Positions 20,027-29,533 of a stretch of DNA of 64,000 nt are shown piece after piece (the stretch's first letter is position 1; the number at the start of each line of letters is the position of its first letter). Made by a program: the position numbers and the translations under genes. The stretch covers positions 235,642-299,641 of the forward strand of contig CAZHTC010000004.1 in NCBI GenBank assembly GCA_964535575.1, written 5' to 3'. A model generated the notes under the pieces. The model saw only the letters and a list, made by a program, of their open reading frames with translations. It did not search any database and had not been told where the DNA came from. This DNA comes from JAGPCK01 sp964535575. Its GTDB lineage: Bacteria > Bacteroidota > Bacteroidia > UKL13-3.

Positions 20027-21159
20027 AACTTTTTATATCTGGCCACCATCCGGTCACCGTAATCAACCCAACCAAACCCGCTTTTTACCTTATTGCGGGC
20101 ATTTACCCCCATTTGTCGGCAAATATCTCTATTAGAATACAAGTAGTTTAGCTTTTCTTTCAACGTATCAACATTTCTGATGGGAAGCACAAAGCCCTCT
20201 TGTCCATCGATAACAAGGTCGTCTCCTCCAGTATTAGTTGTGCAAATAAGAGGCAATCCGCAAGCCATGGCCTGCAACTGTACCAAGGCAAGACCTTCTT
20301 CAACCGAACACATGGCAAATACATCACATTGCTGGTAAAAACCGGCAAGCTCAGCCTGTGGAACCGGTGAAAAAGTGCGTACATTTCTGCTGTATTTTTT
20401 AAGAAAAGGAGTTATTTCATCGCTTGATTTGCCTACCAGCCATAACTCGGCATTATTTAAATTTAATTCATGAAATGCCCGTAACAGGTAATGAACCCCT
20501 TTACGCAATGTTTGCTGTCCGGTGCAAATAATACGAAATGGGCCACCATCACGGGGAGCCGGATTAAACCCGTTAAGGTCAACCCCAAAGTTATTGACAA
20601 ATATTTTATGTTCCGGAATTCCCTCATTTAGAAAGGTGCGTTTTACAAATTGGGACGGTACTACAATTAAATCTGCATGTTCATATTCCCACAATTCGCG
20701 ATCCATGCGTTCGTTAGAAAAACTCTTTAGTAAATGGGCAGTATCGGCCCCAAACATTTTTGCCTCTTCCAGTAAAATATTACGCTGATAAGATGCGTGA
20801 GAACTTCCTCTTTCCAGAATAACCTTTATACCTTTGTTATGTGATTGCTCTATAATAGGTTTTGCCTGCAGCCCCCAGGTAATCACCGCCTGCTCATCTG
20901 TTAGCCTGCTGCCTACCCACGCTCCAAATTTCTTTTCCCCGGCTAACGTCCAACGGGTTGAAAGTAAATAGGTATGCAAAGCGCTTAACCCGTTTGTGTG
21001 TATATTATCCCTTGGTATTTCATATCCTATGCTATTATCCCTTCCTAATATTTTTCCATAAAATGAGGTAAATAGAGTATGTAACATTTGGTAGCGATGC
21101 AATTGATGCGCAACCTGAAATCCCCATAACTTAGCACGTACAGCAACTGAAATCTTCAT
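20023..21159 (-). CDS. Glycosyltransferase family 4
   Basis: 378 residues. The C-terminal domain has ICTGQQTLRKGVHYLLRAF and VEEGLALVQLQAMACGLP, the GT4 donor region. The usual second Glu of EX7E is Gln here (EGLALVQLQ), which is uncommon. The N-terminal domain has RGSSHASYQRN and a DLIVVPSQFVKRTF segment that are frequent in GT4 enzymes of Bacteroidota and cyanobacteria. ATG start; it overlaps the upstream GT4 by 4 bases. Confidence 0.87.
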   Translation of the reverse strand: MKISVAVRAKLWGFQVAHQLHRYQMLHTLFTSFYGKILGRDNSIGYEIPRDNIHTNGLSALHTYLLSTRWTLAGEKKFGAWVGSRLTDEQAVITWGLQAKPIIEQSHNKGIKVILERGSSHASYQRNILLEEAKMFGADTAHLLKSFSNERMDRELWEYEHADLIVVPSQFVKRTFLNEGIPEHKIFVNNFGVDLNGFNPAPRDGGPFRIICTGQQTLRKGVHYLLRAFHELNLNNAELWLVGKSSDEITPFLKKYSRNVRTFSPVPQAELAGFYQQCDVFAMCSVEEGLALVQLQAMACGLPLICTTNTGGDDLVIDGQEGFVLPIRNVDTLKEKLNYLYSNRDICRQMGVNARNKVKSGFGWVDYGDRMVARYKKL

Positions 21160-22283
21160 GCTATTCGATTTAACAAGTTATGCCATCCTGCATATTCCTC
21201 TTCCGAAGAATAATCTTTTGTTACCAATTCAAGCGCTTTATCAGCGAAGCCGGATGCCACCTGTGAGTTATTAAGAATATAATGAATAGCTTTAGCCATT
21301 TCCGAAGGATTCTTAACCGGTACGAGTAAACCGGTTTCATGGTGTATGATTAGTTCATTATTACCTGGAATATTTGTAACTACACATGGAACTTTAGCCG
21401 ACATTGCCTCGATTAAAGCACCCGGAAGCCCTTCTATCAGACTTGCCGAAACAAAAACAGATGATACCGATAACCATTCATAAACAGATTCAGTATACCC
21501 TGAAAAAAATACGTGACTTATTTGCTCTTCACTTACCTGTGCTTGTAATTCACCCATTACCTCTCCTTCCCCAATAAACACAAGTGTACAATCCATTTGC
21601 TTAGCCACTATGCTGAAAGCTTTGAGCAAAGTAACCGGATCCTTTTCCGCACTTAAGCGACCGATAGAGGTGATTAACTTCCCATGTATCTGAAAAGGAG
21701 GAACCCAATTTGAGCGTACATTTTTAACTATTTCCCCAATTTTCTTAACCTCTCTCGAATTAACTATTACATCAAAATTGGCTTCACCAAAAACTGACTG
21801 GTACACCTTTGTTTGTGAATGCCCGCAAACCACCACCGAGCCTGCTTTCCCAATAACCAAACGTTTAATTGGAATAACCAGCTTACTCCCTGAAATTTCC
21901 ATTTTACTTTTGGGAACTGAGCGCTCTGCCAAAATAAATTTTCGGCCGGTTAAGGCTAAAATTAGTTGTACCCATCGGTTACTATCGGGATGATGGCACC
22001 ATACCATAAAGGTGACGTTCCCTTTGAATTTATTTATTAATTTAAGTGCCCCGGCTATTCCATGTAAGGCGAATTTTGCTGATGAGGGGATTGAAAAGCG
22101 ATGAAATTTAAATCCAGCATTGTTTATAAAATCAAGCAAGCGTTTATCCGCCTCCTTACTAATAACGAATTCACATTCAAAATCCGACTTCAGAAAGTTT
22201 ACAACCCGGGTAAGGCTCTTTTCTGAACCTCCCCATCCGGGGCTATCTGTAATGAAAACTATATGGTTATTTTTCGGCAACAA
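21156..22283 (-). CDS. Glycosyltransferase family 4
   Basis: 375 residues. The N-terminal acceptor loop is TDSPGWGGSEKSL, and the C-terminal domain has SIGRLSAEKDPVTLLKAF, FIGEGEV and an EX7E motif (EGLPGALIE). The frame opens just after a TAA and has no ATG in its first 90 codons, so translation must start at TTG 22283 or TTG 22280, inside the end of the upstream methyltransferase gene (17-base overlap). This favours translational coupling. Confidence 0.87.
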   Translation of the reverse strand: MLPKNNHIVFITDSPGWGGSEKSLTRVVNFLKSDFECEFVISKEADKRLLDFINNAGFKFHRFSIPSSAKFALHGIAGALKLINKFKGNVTFMVWCHHPDSNRWVQLILALTGRKFILAERSVPKSKMEISGSKLVIPIKRLVIGKAGSVVVCGHSQTKVYQSVFGEANFDVIVNSREVKKIGEIVKNVRSNWVPPFQIHGKLITSIGRLSAEKDPVTLLKAFSIVAKQMDCTLVFIGEGEVMGELQAQVSEEQISHVFFSGYTESVYEWLSVSSVFVSASLIEGLPGALIEAMSAKVPCVVTNIPGNNELIIHHETGLLVPVKNPSEMAKAIHYILNNSQVASGFADKALELVTKDYSSEEEYAGWHNLLNRIA

Positions 22284-23079
22284 GGATTATATTCGGGGTA
22301 TAGATTCGGGTTTTGGCACAAATAAAATTGATCCATTTTCCAACCGCTTTTAAAACCGGGGTTACCAAATAATTTACGGCAAACCCAAAATGTCCATTAT
22401 ATTGTTGATTAAAATAAAATACAGGTACCACGTCCTGAATTGGAAGGTATCTTATTTCTTTTACCTTAAATCCACATTGCTTTGCAGCATTTGTCAATTG
22501 CCGTTTTGAAAAACCATGATAATGCCCTGTGGTAAATTCCCATAAGTTTAAGGTGAATTTGGTCCGGTACTTTTCAGACCCAAACCAGCCTATTACAAAA
22601 TAAACTAAATTACGGATAGAAACTTTACGCCTGTAAATTACCAGTAAGATAAAGAGGTAGCAGGTAAAAGTTGTGGTGGTTAGAAACAAGACCCCTCCTG
22701 GTTTAAGCCTGTCATAGGCATTTTTTAAGAATTTGCGGTAGTCCTCTACATGCTCAATCACTTCAATAGAAAAAAGTAAGTCATACAATTCTTTAGGTAA
22801 GGTTATGTCTTTACCAAGATCAGCTTTATACAATTGCTGATAATTCTCCTTTAAGGGTGAGCTTTGAATTGCATCAGAGAAGTCCACCCCATGTAAAATT
22901 TCGGATTGGCTTCGCAAGTAACCTGAATGAAAGCCATTACCGCAACCATAATCCAATATCTGTGTGGTAGAATAACTTTTTTTAACGCGGTCAAAAAAAT
23001 GGTGAATATATGGAATACTCGCCTTGTGGAAACCTCCAATTCCTTCGTTGTAATAGTTATTATCGTAATTAAATTCCAT
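22267..23079 (-). CDS. Class I SAM-dependent methyltransferase
   Basis: 270 residues. Motif I is ILDYGCGNGFHSGYL, motif II HGVDFSDAI, and motif post-I LLFSIEVIEHVEDYRKF, followed by LKPGGVLFLTT, so it belongs to the UbiG/type-11 group. A hydrophobic stretch (TCYLFILLVIYRR) interrupts the C-terminal half and may contact membrane-bound substrates. ATG start. A 108-base AT-rich gap separates it from the flippase gene. Confidence 0.85.
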   Translation of the reverse strand: MEFNYDNNYYNEGIGGFHKASIPYIHHFFDRVKKSYSTTQILDYGCGNGFHSGYLRSQSEILHGVDFSDAIQSSPLKENYQQLYKADLGKDITLPKELYDLLFSIEVIEHVEDYRKFLKNAYDRLKPGGVLFLTTTTFTCYLFILLVIYRRKVSIRNLVYFVIGWFGSEKYRTKFTLNLWEFTTGHYHGFSKRQLTNAAKQCGFKVKEIRYLPIQDVVPVFYFNQQYNGHFGFAVNYLVTPVLKAVGKWINFICAKTRIYTPNIILVAEK

Positions 23080-23187
23080 TAATTTAAAGCTATGATAAAC
23101 AGCTCAAAAACAGAAAAGCTATTCCCTGTTTTATCGAAAGCAATATACAGAAAATGTACTAGTTAAACCTATGGGTTTACCAACATT

Positions 23188-24702
23188 TCAGAACTCCCTT
23201 TTCTTCACAAAATTTAGTTGTCGCAGAAAATTTTGAATAACAGGTTTATACTCGTTATTCAGGAAGCAGATAGAGGTATAGATTATTCCCCAAACAAAAA
23301 AAGTTACACTTGCCCCAATAATGAGCTCCAAAATAGTTGAGGCAAACGACATTCTGATATAAAATGCCAATAAAAACGCCAATAGAAAAATAGCTGACAT
23401 GTTTTTAACTATTGAAACCGTAATGGTTTGTTTCTGCAAAAGGTGATATCCGTAAAACAAAATTTGTAATGAAGCGGCAAAACATGAGGCTACCAACAAC
23501 CCTACAAGTCCCCAAAATTTAATTGCAATAAAAGCAAGCAATATTTTAACGATGGCCTGAAACCAGGCCACTCTGGTAGTAAGTTTTGTATTTCCGGCTG
23601 AAAGCAAAAATGAAGCAAACAGATTACCTATAATGCGCAGAGCTACTAATGTCCCCATACCTAATGCCAGATAATGTGGCTGGAAGTAAAAATACTCCTT
23701 AGGGAACCATAAGTTAATAAATGACGGAAGCCAAAATGTGATACCAATTACTGATATTGATGCAAAAAAAACTACAACTAAAAATAATTTGGTAAAGGTG
23801 GCGGTCACAGATCCATCATTAGCTCCATGTCGACTGGCAAAAGTAGGGATGGCACTTGATGCAAGGCGTGTGGCTAAATCAAATAACATTTGTGGGAAAC
23901 GCCACCAAACCACATACAAACTCAATAATACTAAGCTACCCAGTTCAAACTTTATTAATAAAATATCGCTTGTTGCCTCAATGGTCCAGGCTAACCCTCC
24001 AACAGTTGAAAATAGCCCAAAATGTAACAAGCTTTTGAATATGGAGTAATCTCGTACATTAGGTTTATTCTTTTTCCATTTCAGCTTTTTAGTACATAAA
24101 ACTGTTAAAACACCATTTGCAGCTAATTGAGTTCCAATTTCGGCAATGGGGGTAGAATAAACTCCCGAACCATTGATTAACAAAAAATAAGCGATAACAG
24201 TGGTAAAAAGAGTTCTGATAACAGTAGTAATATTAACAACCTCTTGAAAATGCCCTCCGATGAGTGCCGCTGAAAATGGGCGTTGAAAAAAAATAAGGAG
24301 TTGATTTAACCCTACCAGCAAAACCAATGTAATTGCAATTTCTTTTTTTTCATACTCAACCCCAATGCCCATATAAAAACAAAAAGTAAGAATTAATACC
24401 GCAATTAATAGAACGGTAGCACCAATTCTGTTGAACCTTTTTAGTTCCCAAAATGCACTGTTTGCCTTATCTGTTTCTCCTTTACCAATATATTCGGCAA
24501 TTTGTCGGGATACAGAGAAATCCATTCCCAATTGCAAAATGAGTAAGTAAGAAGATATTTGAAAAATGTAAGAGTATAATCCAAAATCGGTTGCATCCAC
24601 TTGCTGTGTTAATGCTTTAAGAAACCACAGGTTTGTGAGTAACCCCGAAAATACTCCAAGAATACTTGTTAAATAAGCTGATATAATTTTGTTACGAAAC
24701 AA
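23188..24702 (-). CDS. Polysaccharide flippase (Wzx/MATE-like, PST family)
   Basis: 504 residues, almost entirely hydrophobic with 12-14 predicted membrane helices, as in Wzx flippases that move undecaprenyl-linked repeat units across the inner membrane. Family features include the N-terminal amphipathic start followed by GVFSGLLTNLWFL and a QRPFSAALIGGHFQE loop. The apparent start is TTG at 24702, 11 bases after the wzc-like stop; no ATG is available nearby. It is the natural partner of the Wzy-like and Wzc-like proteins in this locus. Confidence 0.83.
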   Translation of the reverse strand: MFRNKIISAYLTSILGVFSGLLTNLWFLKALTQQVDATDFGLYSYIFQISSYLLILQLGMDFSVSRQIAEYIGKGETDKANSAFWELKRFNRIGATVLLIAVLILTFCFYMGIGVEYEKKEIAITLVLLVGLNQLLIFFQRPFSAALIGGHFQEVVNITTVIRTLFTTVIAYFLLINGSGVYSTPIAEIGTQLAANGVLTVLCTKKLKWKKNKPNVRDYSIFKSLLHFGLFSTVGGLAWTIEATSDILLIKFELGSLVLLSLYVVWWRFPQMLFDLATRLASSAIPTFASRHGANDGSVTATFTKLFLVVVFFASISVIGITFWLPSFINLWFPKEYFYFQPHYLALGMGTLVALRIIGNLFASFLLSAGNTKLTTRVAWFQAIVKILLAFIAIKFWGLVGLLVASCFAASLQILFYGYHLLQKQTITVSIVKNMSAIFLLAFLLAFYIRMSFASTILELIIGASVTFFVWGIIYTSICFLNNEYKPVIQNFLRQLNFVKKREF

Positions 24703-24713
24703 GTTGTACTTAA

Positions 24714-27107
24714 TTATGATCTGAACCGGAAAAATTTACGCCAATCAAATTTCGATTGCGTACCCGAGTTTACATAATACCCGTAATTACCGCTTCCATA
24801 ACCATAATATCCACCGCGGTGCGATAGCTTATCAACCTTATAAGAATTAAGTAACAAATAAATATTAGACAACGAGTGTTCCTTTCGTAATTTACTGGGT
24901 AATTCAAGATAACCTCGTTGAGAATAACCAGCTTTTACAACATAGATAACAACATCACTCATTTTTATCAAAACTACCGCATCAGCAACCAATCCAATCG
25001 GAGAAGTATCAAGCAAAACATAATCAAAGCGCTCCTTTAAAACTTCGATTAATGTAATCATACGCTCGGAGTGAAGTAACTCGGCCGGATTGGGTGGAAC
25101 CGGACCTGAAAAAATAAGCGAAAGATTTTCATAATTTGTTGCCTGAACAATATCGTCTAAGCCGCACGCACCTGCCAAATAAGAACTTAAACCTAGTTTA
25201 TTAGGATTTTCAAACGTAGTTTCAAGTTGCGGCTTCCTCATATCACAACCAATTAATACTACCTTCTTCCCTAACATAGTTAGGGAACCAGCCAAATTAA
25301 TTGAGGTAAATGTTTTCCCTTCTCCACTTACAGTTGAAGTAATAGTTATCACTTTCTTTTCTTTATCAGGAAGTAAGAACTGTAAATTAGTGCGAACTGA
25401 GCGGATAGATTCACCAAAAACCGATTTATGCTCCCGTATAGCCAACATACGCGAATCAGTATTCAGCAACTTCTGCGGAAATGCCATTACCGAACCTATA
25501 ACAGGTATGGAAGAAGCTGCTTCTATTTCATCGAGGGAATAAACTTTATTATTAAAGAACCTGAAAATTAAAATGATTACAACACACAATACTACACCGC
25601 CCAAAACAAAGAGCAAATAAGTCATTTTTGTGTTAGGGTAAATAGGGAAATAAGATGGCTCGGCCATATCAATAATGCGTGCAGATGACACAATGGAGGC
25701 ACGAGATATTGCGGCTTCTAATTTGGTTTGAAGTAAAAACCCGTACACCCGCTGATTTACCTCCATATCCCTTTTTAGGTTAATAAGTTGTTGCTCTTCG
25801 GTAGGAAGTGAACGCATATCCGATTGAATAAGTTCTATCTCCCTTTTGAGGTAAGCTAATTGCGAGTTTATCTTTTTCTTTGCCGATGCAACATTCATCC
25901 GGATAGATTTACGCAATTCATCAATTTGCTTTTCAAGCTCAATTACCGAAGCATGACGTGGGGTTACTTTCTCTGAACGTGATATACGTTCTATGGTTAA
26001 TTTATTTAAATTACTGAGCAAATCTGCAAGTACCGGGTCGGCCAATCCATCAATACTCAGGGGTAAATAGGAATTAGTTTTATTTTCTGAAATCTGCTTC
26101 TCCAAATTCTCAATTGAAAGAATCTGCAACTGCAAAAGTCTGTTCTGAGTTTCAAGTTCACTCAGGTTTTTAAAACTTGATTCACCCTTTACATCCAGAT
26201 TAAATACATTATTTTTTTTCTTAAAATCTTCAACCTTTTGTTCAGATCCCCTGACCGTTCTGTCCATATCATTCTGCAGGGATTCCATAAAAGCGATTGT
26301 TTGCGTAGCGGTTTGTGATTTAATTTCTATGTCAAACTCTGTATAAACACGCAATAATGCATTTATAAAATCAGCTGCAAATTCCGGTACGTGATCGCTA
26401 TAGTTTACATTCAATAATGCCACTCCTTTATCAGCCTGGCTTACATCAAGCCCGCTCATGATGCGGAAATATAAACTTGATTCGCTGTTAAAAATAAAAT
26501 TGAACGTATTGGTGGGTGCTAATGAAAGATTATAATCGGGATATTGATAAGTAACCTGAATTTTATTCCTGTCAAAATAGATAGTATCTCCAAAATTCCC
26601 TTTTAAATTGATTAACTCCCCGGCATCATTGAGATAGGTAATTTTAAACTGTTTTGGACTTAGCAAAGTCAGCTCATACATTTTATCGTAGTTAATGGAA
26701 TCGGTTTTTACCAATTTTATTAAAAACGGAGACGAAGTATATAATTCTTTATTAACAACCCGCCCTTTCGAAAAATAGCTGGTTTGAATTGGCAGCGTTT
26801 CGCATGCTTTCAGTATAAGTCGTTTTGATTTAAGAATATGAGCTTCTGTTAGAACTTTATCCTTGGGATTCAGATCCTTGAATATTGAGATTTCGCTTAA
26901 GAGGTTATTATTCTCTGATTCTATTTTTATACTACCAGACGATTGAAAAACATGATCCTGATAACGAAGATTTAAATAGGCCAGCAAAATGGATAAGATA
27001 ACTGAAATAACAATCCAATGGGTATTTCTGAACAATAGCCTCAGGTAATCACTTAAGATTATTTCATCCTCTTTTCTGTCGTCATCGCTTCTGATAAATC
27101 CCTGCAT
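24714..27107 (-). CDS. Wzc-like polysaccharide co-polymerase and tyrosine autokinase
   Basis: 797 residues. The N-terminal Wzz domain has a first membrane helix (about 30-50), a long periplasmic coiled-coil region (about 270-460) and a second helix (about 505-530). The cytoplasmic BY-kinase domain has Walker A SGEGKT (about 594-599), Walker A' GCDMRKPQLE and Walker B YVLLDTSPIGLVADA. A tyrosine-rich tail (RGGYYGYGSGNYGYY) is the autophosphorylation cluster. It controls chain length and works with the outer-membrane Wza-like protein encoded 18 bases upstream. Confidence 0.93.
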   Translation of the reverse strand: MQGFIRSDDDRKEDEIILSDYLRLLFRNTHWIVISVILSILLAYLNLRYQDHVFQSSGSIKIESENNNLLSEISIFKDLNPKDKVLTEAHILKSKRLILKACETLPIQTSYFSKGRVVNKELYTSSPFLIKLVKTDSINYDKMYELTLLSPKQFKITYLNDAGELINLKGNFGDTIYFDRNKIQVTYQYPDYNLSLAPTNTFNFIFNSESSLYFRIMSGLDVSQADKGVALLNVNYSDHVPEFAADFINALLRVYTEFDIEIKSQTATQTIAFMESLQNDMDRTVRGSEQKVEDFKKKNNVFNLDVKGESSFKNLSELETQNRLLQLQILSIENLEKQISENKTNSYLPLSIDGLADPVLADLLSNLNKLTIERISRSEKVTPRHASVIELEKQIDELRKSIRMNVASAKKKINSQLAYLKREIELIQSDMRSLPTEEQQLINLKRDMEVNQRVYGFLLQTKLEAAISRASIVSSARIIDMAEPSYFPIYPNTKMTYLLFVLGGVVLCVVIILIFRFFNNKVYSLDEIEAASSIPVIGSVMAFPQKLLNTDSRMLAIREHKSVFGESIRSVRTNLQFLLPDKEKKVITITSTVSGEGKTFTSINLAGSLTMLGKKVVLIGCDMRKPQLETTFENPNKLGLSSYLAGACGLDDIVQATNYENLSLIFSGPVPPNPAELLHSERMITLIEVLKERFDYVLLDTSPIGLVADAVVLIKMSDVVIYVVKAGYSQRGYLELPSKLRKEHSLSNIYLLLNSYKVDKLSHRGGYYGYGSGNYGYYVNSGTQSKFDWRKFFRFRS

Positions 27108-27125
27108 GAATTTTTTGAGTGTTAT

Positions 27126-27905
27126 TTATTTTGCTAATATACTGATGGCAATGATAATACTTGCGAGAGAACTTAATATGAGAAAATAGGGACTTATTCC
27201 TGTAATAGGTGTTCCTACTAACTTAGTTCCCATTGGCTCTACGTAAACAATATCCCTGTCATGAATAATTATTTTGCTATTTCCAATACTTGATAATTGT
27301 GTTAAATCAACATAAATAACTTCGGGATTTGAACGATTTCCCCTGATTATTTTAACTCCTTTTAATTTTCCATTGTCAGTTACCCCACCCGCCATGGCCA
27401 GCACCTCTAATAGAGTAGTATTTTCCTTATCAAGTTGATATGTTCCGGGTGTTCTCACTTCTCCCAAAACGCTTACCGATAGGTTAATGATTGAAACATC
27501 AATTATTGGGTTCTGAATATACTTGCTGTAAAGCCCTTCCAGTTTTCGTGCTGCCTCAAAACGGGTAAGCCCTCCTAATTCAACAGTTCCAATTATTGGC
27601 AGGGTAACCTTTCCTTCTTCATTTACCAAAAACCCTTTCTGCTCTTTCTCATCTGCCGAAGAGTTCCCCAAATTTTGTTTCTCCAAATCGTAACTGTTTA
27701 AAAAAGTCACTACAATCCGATCGTCAGATTTTATGCGGTGCTGGTAAATAGCCGTATCGGTTGTGGCATGCTCCACCACAACAGCCTGTTTACCAAGCTT
27801 GACTTTCTTTTCCGATTTTAGTAAGGTGTTTTTTGCTTTGTAACTACACGAAGCCAATAACATAGCCATCAGTCCTATACATAAAACACGCAAATTCACT
27901 CGCAT
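27126..27905 (-). CDS. Polysaccharide export outer-membrane lipoprotein (Wza/BexD family)
   Basis: 259 residues with a lipoprotein signal peptide (MLLASC, lipid on Cys20). A poly-export domain (about 50-135, starting IKSDDRIVVTFLN) is followed by one SLBB domain (VSVLGEVRTPGTYQL and TDNGKLKGVKII). The C-terminal hydrophobic segment (last 25 residues) is typical of Bacteroidota Wza proteins. It would form the outer-membrane exit of the capsule or exopolysaccharide. It is the first gene of the minus-strand polysaccharide cluster, with a -7 element just upstream. Confidence 0.92.
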   Translation of the reverse strand: MRVNLRVLCIGLMAMLLASCSYKAKNTLLKSEKKVKLGKQAVVVEHATTDTAIYQHRIKSDDRIVVTFLNSYDLEKQNLGNSSADEKEQKGFLVNEEGKVTLPIIGTVELGGLTRFEAARKLEGLYSKYIQNPIIDVSIINLSVSVLGEVRTPGTYQLDKENTTLLEVLAMAGGVTDNGKLKGVKIIRGNRSNPEVIYVDLTQLSSIGNSKIIIHDRDIVYVEPMGTKLVGTPITGISPYFLILSSLASIIIAISILAK

Positions 27906-27921
27906 CCGTTTATTATTTTGA

Positions 27922-27929
27922 CAAATATA
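27922..27929 (-). promoter_or_regulatory. -7 element of the main polysaccharide operon promoter
   Basis: The minus strand reads TATATTTG, a match to TAnnTTTG, 16 bases before the wza-like ATG and within the 27-base gap after the M20 peptidase gene. No good -33 element is visible, so initiation here is likely but not certain. Confidence 0.45.
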
Positions 27930-27932
27930 ATG

Positions 27933-29117
27933 TTAAAGTGCTGAAATAGCCTGCCACGCCATTAATCCCATCCCTGTTTCAAGTGCGCTTTCATCAATAT
28001 CAAAGGTAGGAGTATGTACCGATGACACAATTCCTCTGGCTTCGTTACGGGTTCCGAGGCGATAAAAACATGACGGAACCTCCTGAGAGTAAAAGCTAAA
28101 GTCTTCGGCAGCCATCCAAATATCTAAATCCACCACCTGTTCGGCACCCAAATAATCAATAGCATTTTGTTTTGCGGTTTTGGTGATAGCCTCGTCATTT
28201 TTTAAAAAAGGATATCCCTTCATTATTTTAAAATCCACACTTCCACCCATACTCTGGGCAATACCGGTTGCCATTTTTACCATGAGGTGGTGTGCTTCGG
28301 CTCTCCATTTTTCATCTAATGTTCGGAAAGTACCCTCCAGGTAAACTTCATTTGGAATTACGTTGGTAGCTCCGTTGGCTATCACTTTTCCAAATGATAG
28401 CACCGAAGGAATGGTAGGATTGGCATGCCTGCTCACCACTTGTTGCAAGGCGGTAAGCATTTGTGCCGTAATCATTACCGGATCAATATTAATGTGTGGC
28501 ATGGCTCCGTGACCACCTTTTCCTTTTACCGTAACATAAATTTCATCGGTAGAGGCCATGTATAATCCGGGTCTGAATCCCACTTTTCCTGCAGGCAACA
28601 AAGGCATTACATGTTGCCCGAACATAGTATGCACTCCGGGGTCTTTAAGCACCCCTTCTTTAATCATCAGACTGGCTCCACCGGGCAATTTTTCTTCACC
28701 CGGCTGAAATACCAATTTTACTGTTCCTTCAAAATGCTCCCTTAAATTAAACAAAATGCGGGCTGCTCCCAGCAAACTTGACGTATGTACATCATGTCCG
28801 CAGGCATGCATCACTCCTTCGTTGCACGATTTGTAAGGAACATCGTTTTGCTCCACAATCGGGAGTGCATCCATATCGGCACGCAGGGCCACTACTTTTT
28901 TCCCTGGATTTTTACCCTCTATTAACGCTACTCTACCGGTATTGGCCAGTGTTTGAATGTTGGAAATTCCTATTTCTTTGAGCTCTTCCTCCACAAAGGC
29001 TGCCGTTTTAAATTCTTTAAACGACAACTCGGGGTTGGCGTGCAAATGCCTGCGAAGTTGGGTTACAGATGAAAGCAAATCGGATGATGCTTTGCGGATA
29101 TGTTCTTTTAAATCCAT
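27933..29117 (-). CDS. M20 family amidohydrolase/peptidase
   Basis: 394 residues. This M20D-type metal enzyme has the binuclear site segment MHACGHDVHTSSLLGAARIL, the FQPGEE motif with the catalytic Glu, and the lid domain with GKGGHGAMPH. Homologues release amino acids from N-acyl or amide conjugates (hippurate, IAA-amino acids, N-acetyl-diaminopimelate). No signal peptide, so cytoplasmic. It is upstream of, and in the same direction as, the polysaccharide operon, but probably a separate housekeeping gene. Substrate not certain. Confidence 0.9.
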   Translation of the reverse strand: MDLKEHIRKASSDLLSSVTQLRRHLHANPELSFKEFKTAAFVEEELKEIGISNIQTLANTGRVALIEGKNPGKKVVALRADMDALPIVEQNDVPYKSCNEGVMHACGHDVHTSSLLGAARILFNLREHFEGTVKLVFQPGEEKLPGGASLMIKEGVLKDPGVHTMFGQHVMPLLPAGKVGFRPGLYMASTDEIYVTVKGKGGHGAMPHINIDPVMITAQMLTALQQVVSRHANPTIPSVLSFGKVIANGATNVIPNEVYLEGTFRTLDEKWRAEAHHLMVKMATGIAQSMGGSVDFKIMKGYPFLKNDEAITKTAKQNAIDYLGAEQVVDLDIWMAAEDFSFYSQEVPSCFYRLGTRNEARGIVSSVHTPTFDIDESALETGMGLMAWQAISAL

Positions 29118-29236
29118 GTAGTGCGAAAATAGACTAATTTTAATTTAGAAGTCATCATTAAACAAGCTTTCCCTCTTGTACGGAAGGAAAATAAGTTGGG
29201 AAAAACACCGGGAGGCGAAATTTCTCTGAGAAAATA

Positions 29237-29425
29237 CTATTGTAAAATTCCTTTAGCAATAAGGTAGGGAACAATAAGCCACAATAATCCTTTGATAAGG
29301 AAAAAGAAAAAGCCTGCCCATCCAAAACGTTTAACCCACGTTTTAAAACTTTTGCGCCCCGTTTTGCTTACCGGGCAGGTAAGTTCTACCGGCTGTTCTT
29401 TGCTTATGGTATTAATCTGTTTCAT
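29237..29425 (-). CDS. Small single-helix membrane protein
   Basis: 62 residues: a soluble N-terminus of about 35 residues ending in a basic stretch, then a hydrophobic helix (GFFFFLIKGLLWLIVPYLIA). ATG start. It is flanked by gaps of about 110-120 bases on each side. Many Bacteroidota have small proteins of this kind; I do not recognise a function. Confidence 0.55.
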   Translation of the reverse strand: MKQINTISKEQPVELTCPVSKTGRKSFKTWVKRFGWAGFFFFLIKGLLWLIVPYLIAKGILQ

Positions 29426-29533
29426 TTAATGAGAACAACCAGGTTGCTCGCTGTGCAGGCTGCAAATATCCTAAAACTTTAGCTATTTTAAGAATCGGGA
29501 GCTGCTCCGTTAAAAAGTTTAACCCCATAGTAA

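Noticed and set aside
1..27905. Complete capsule locus with initiating phosphoglycosyltransferase
   Set aside because: No WbaP, WecA or PglC-like gene was found in the window, so the set is incomplete here; it may lie beyond the left edge.
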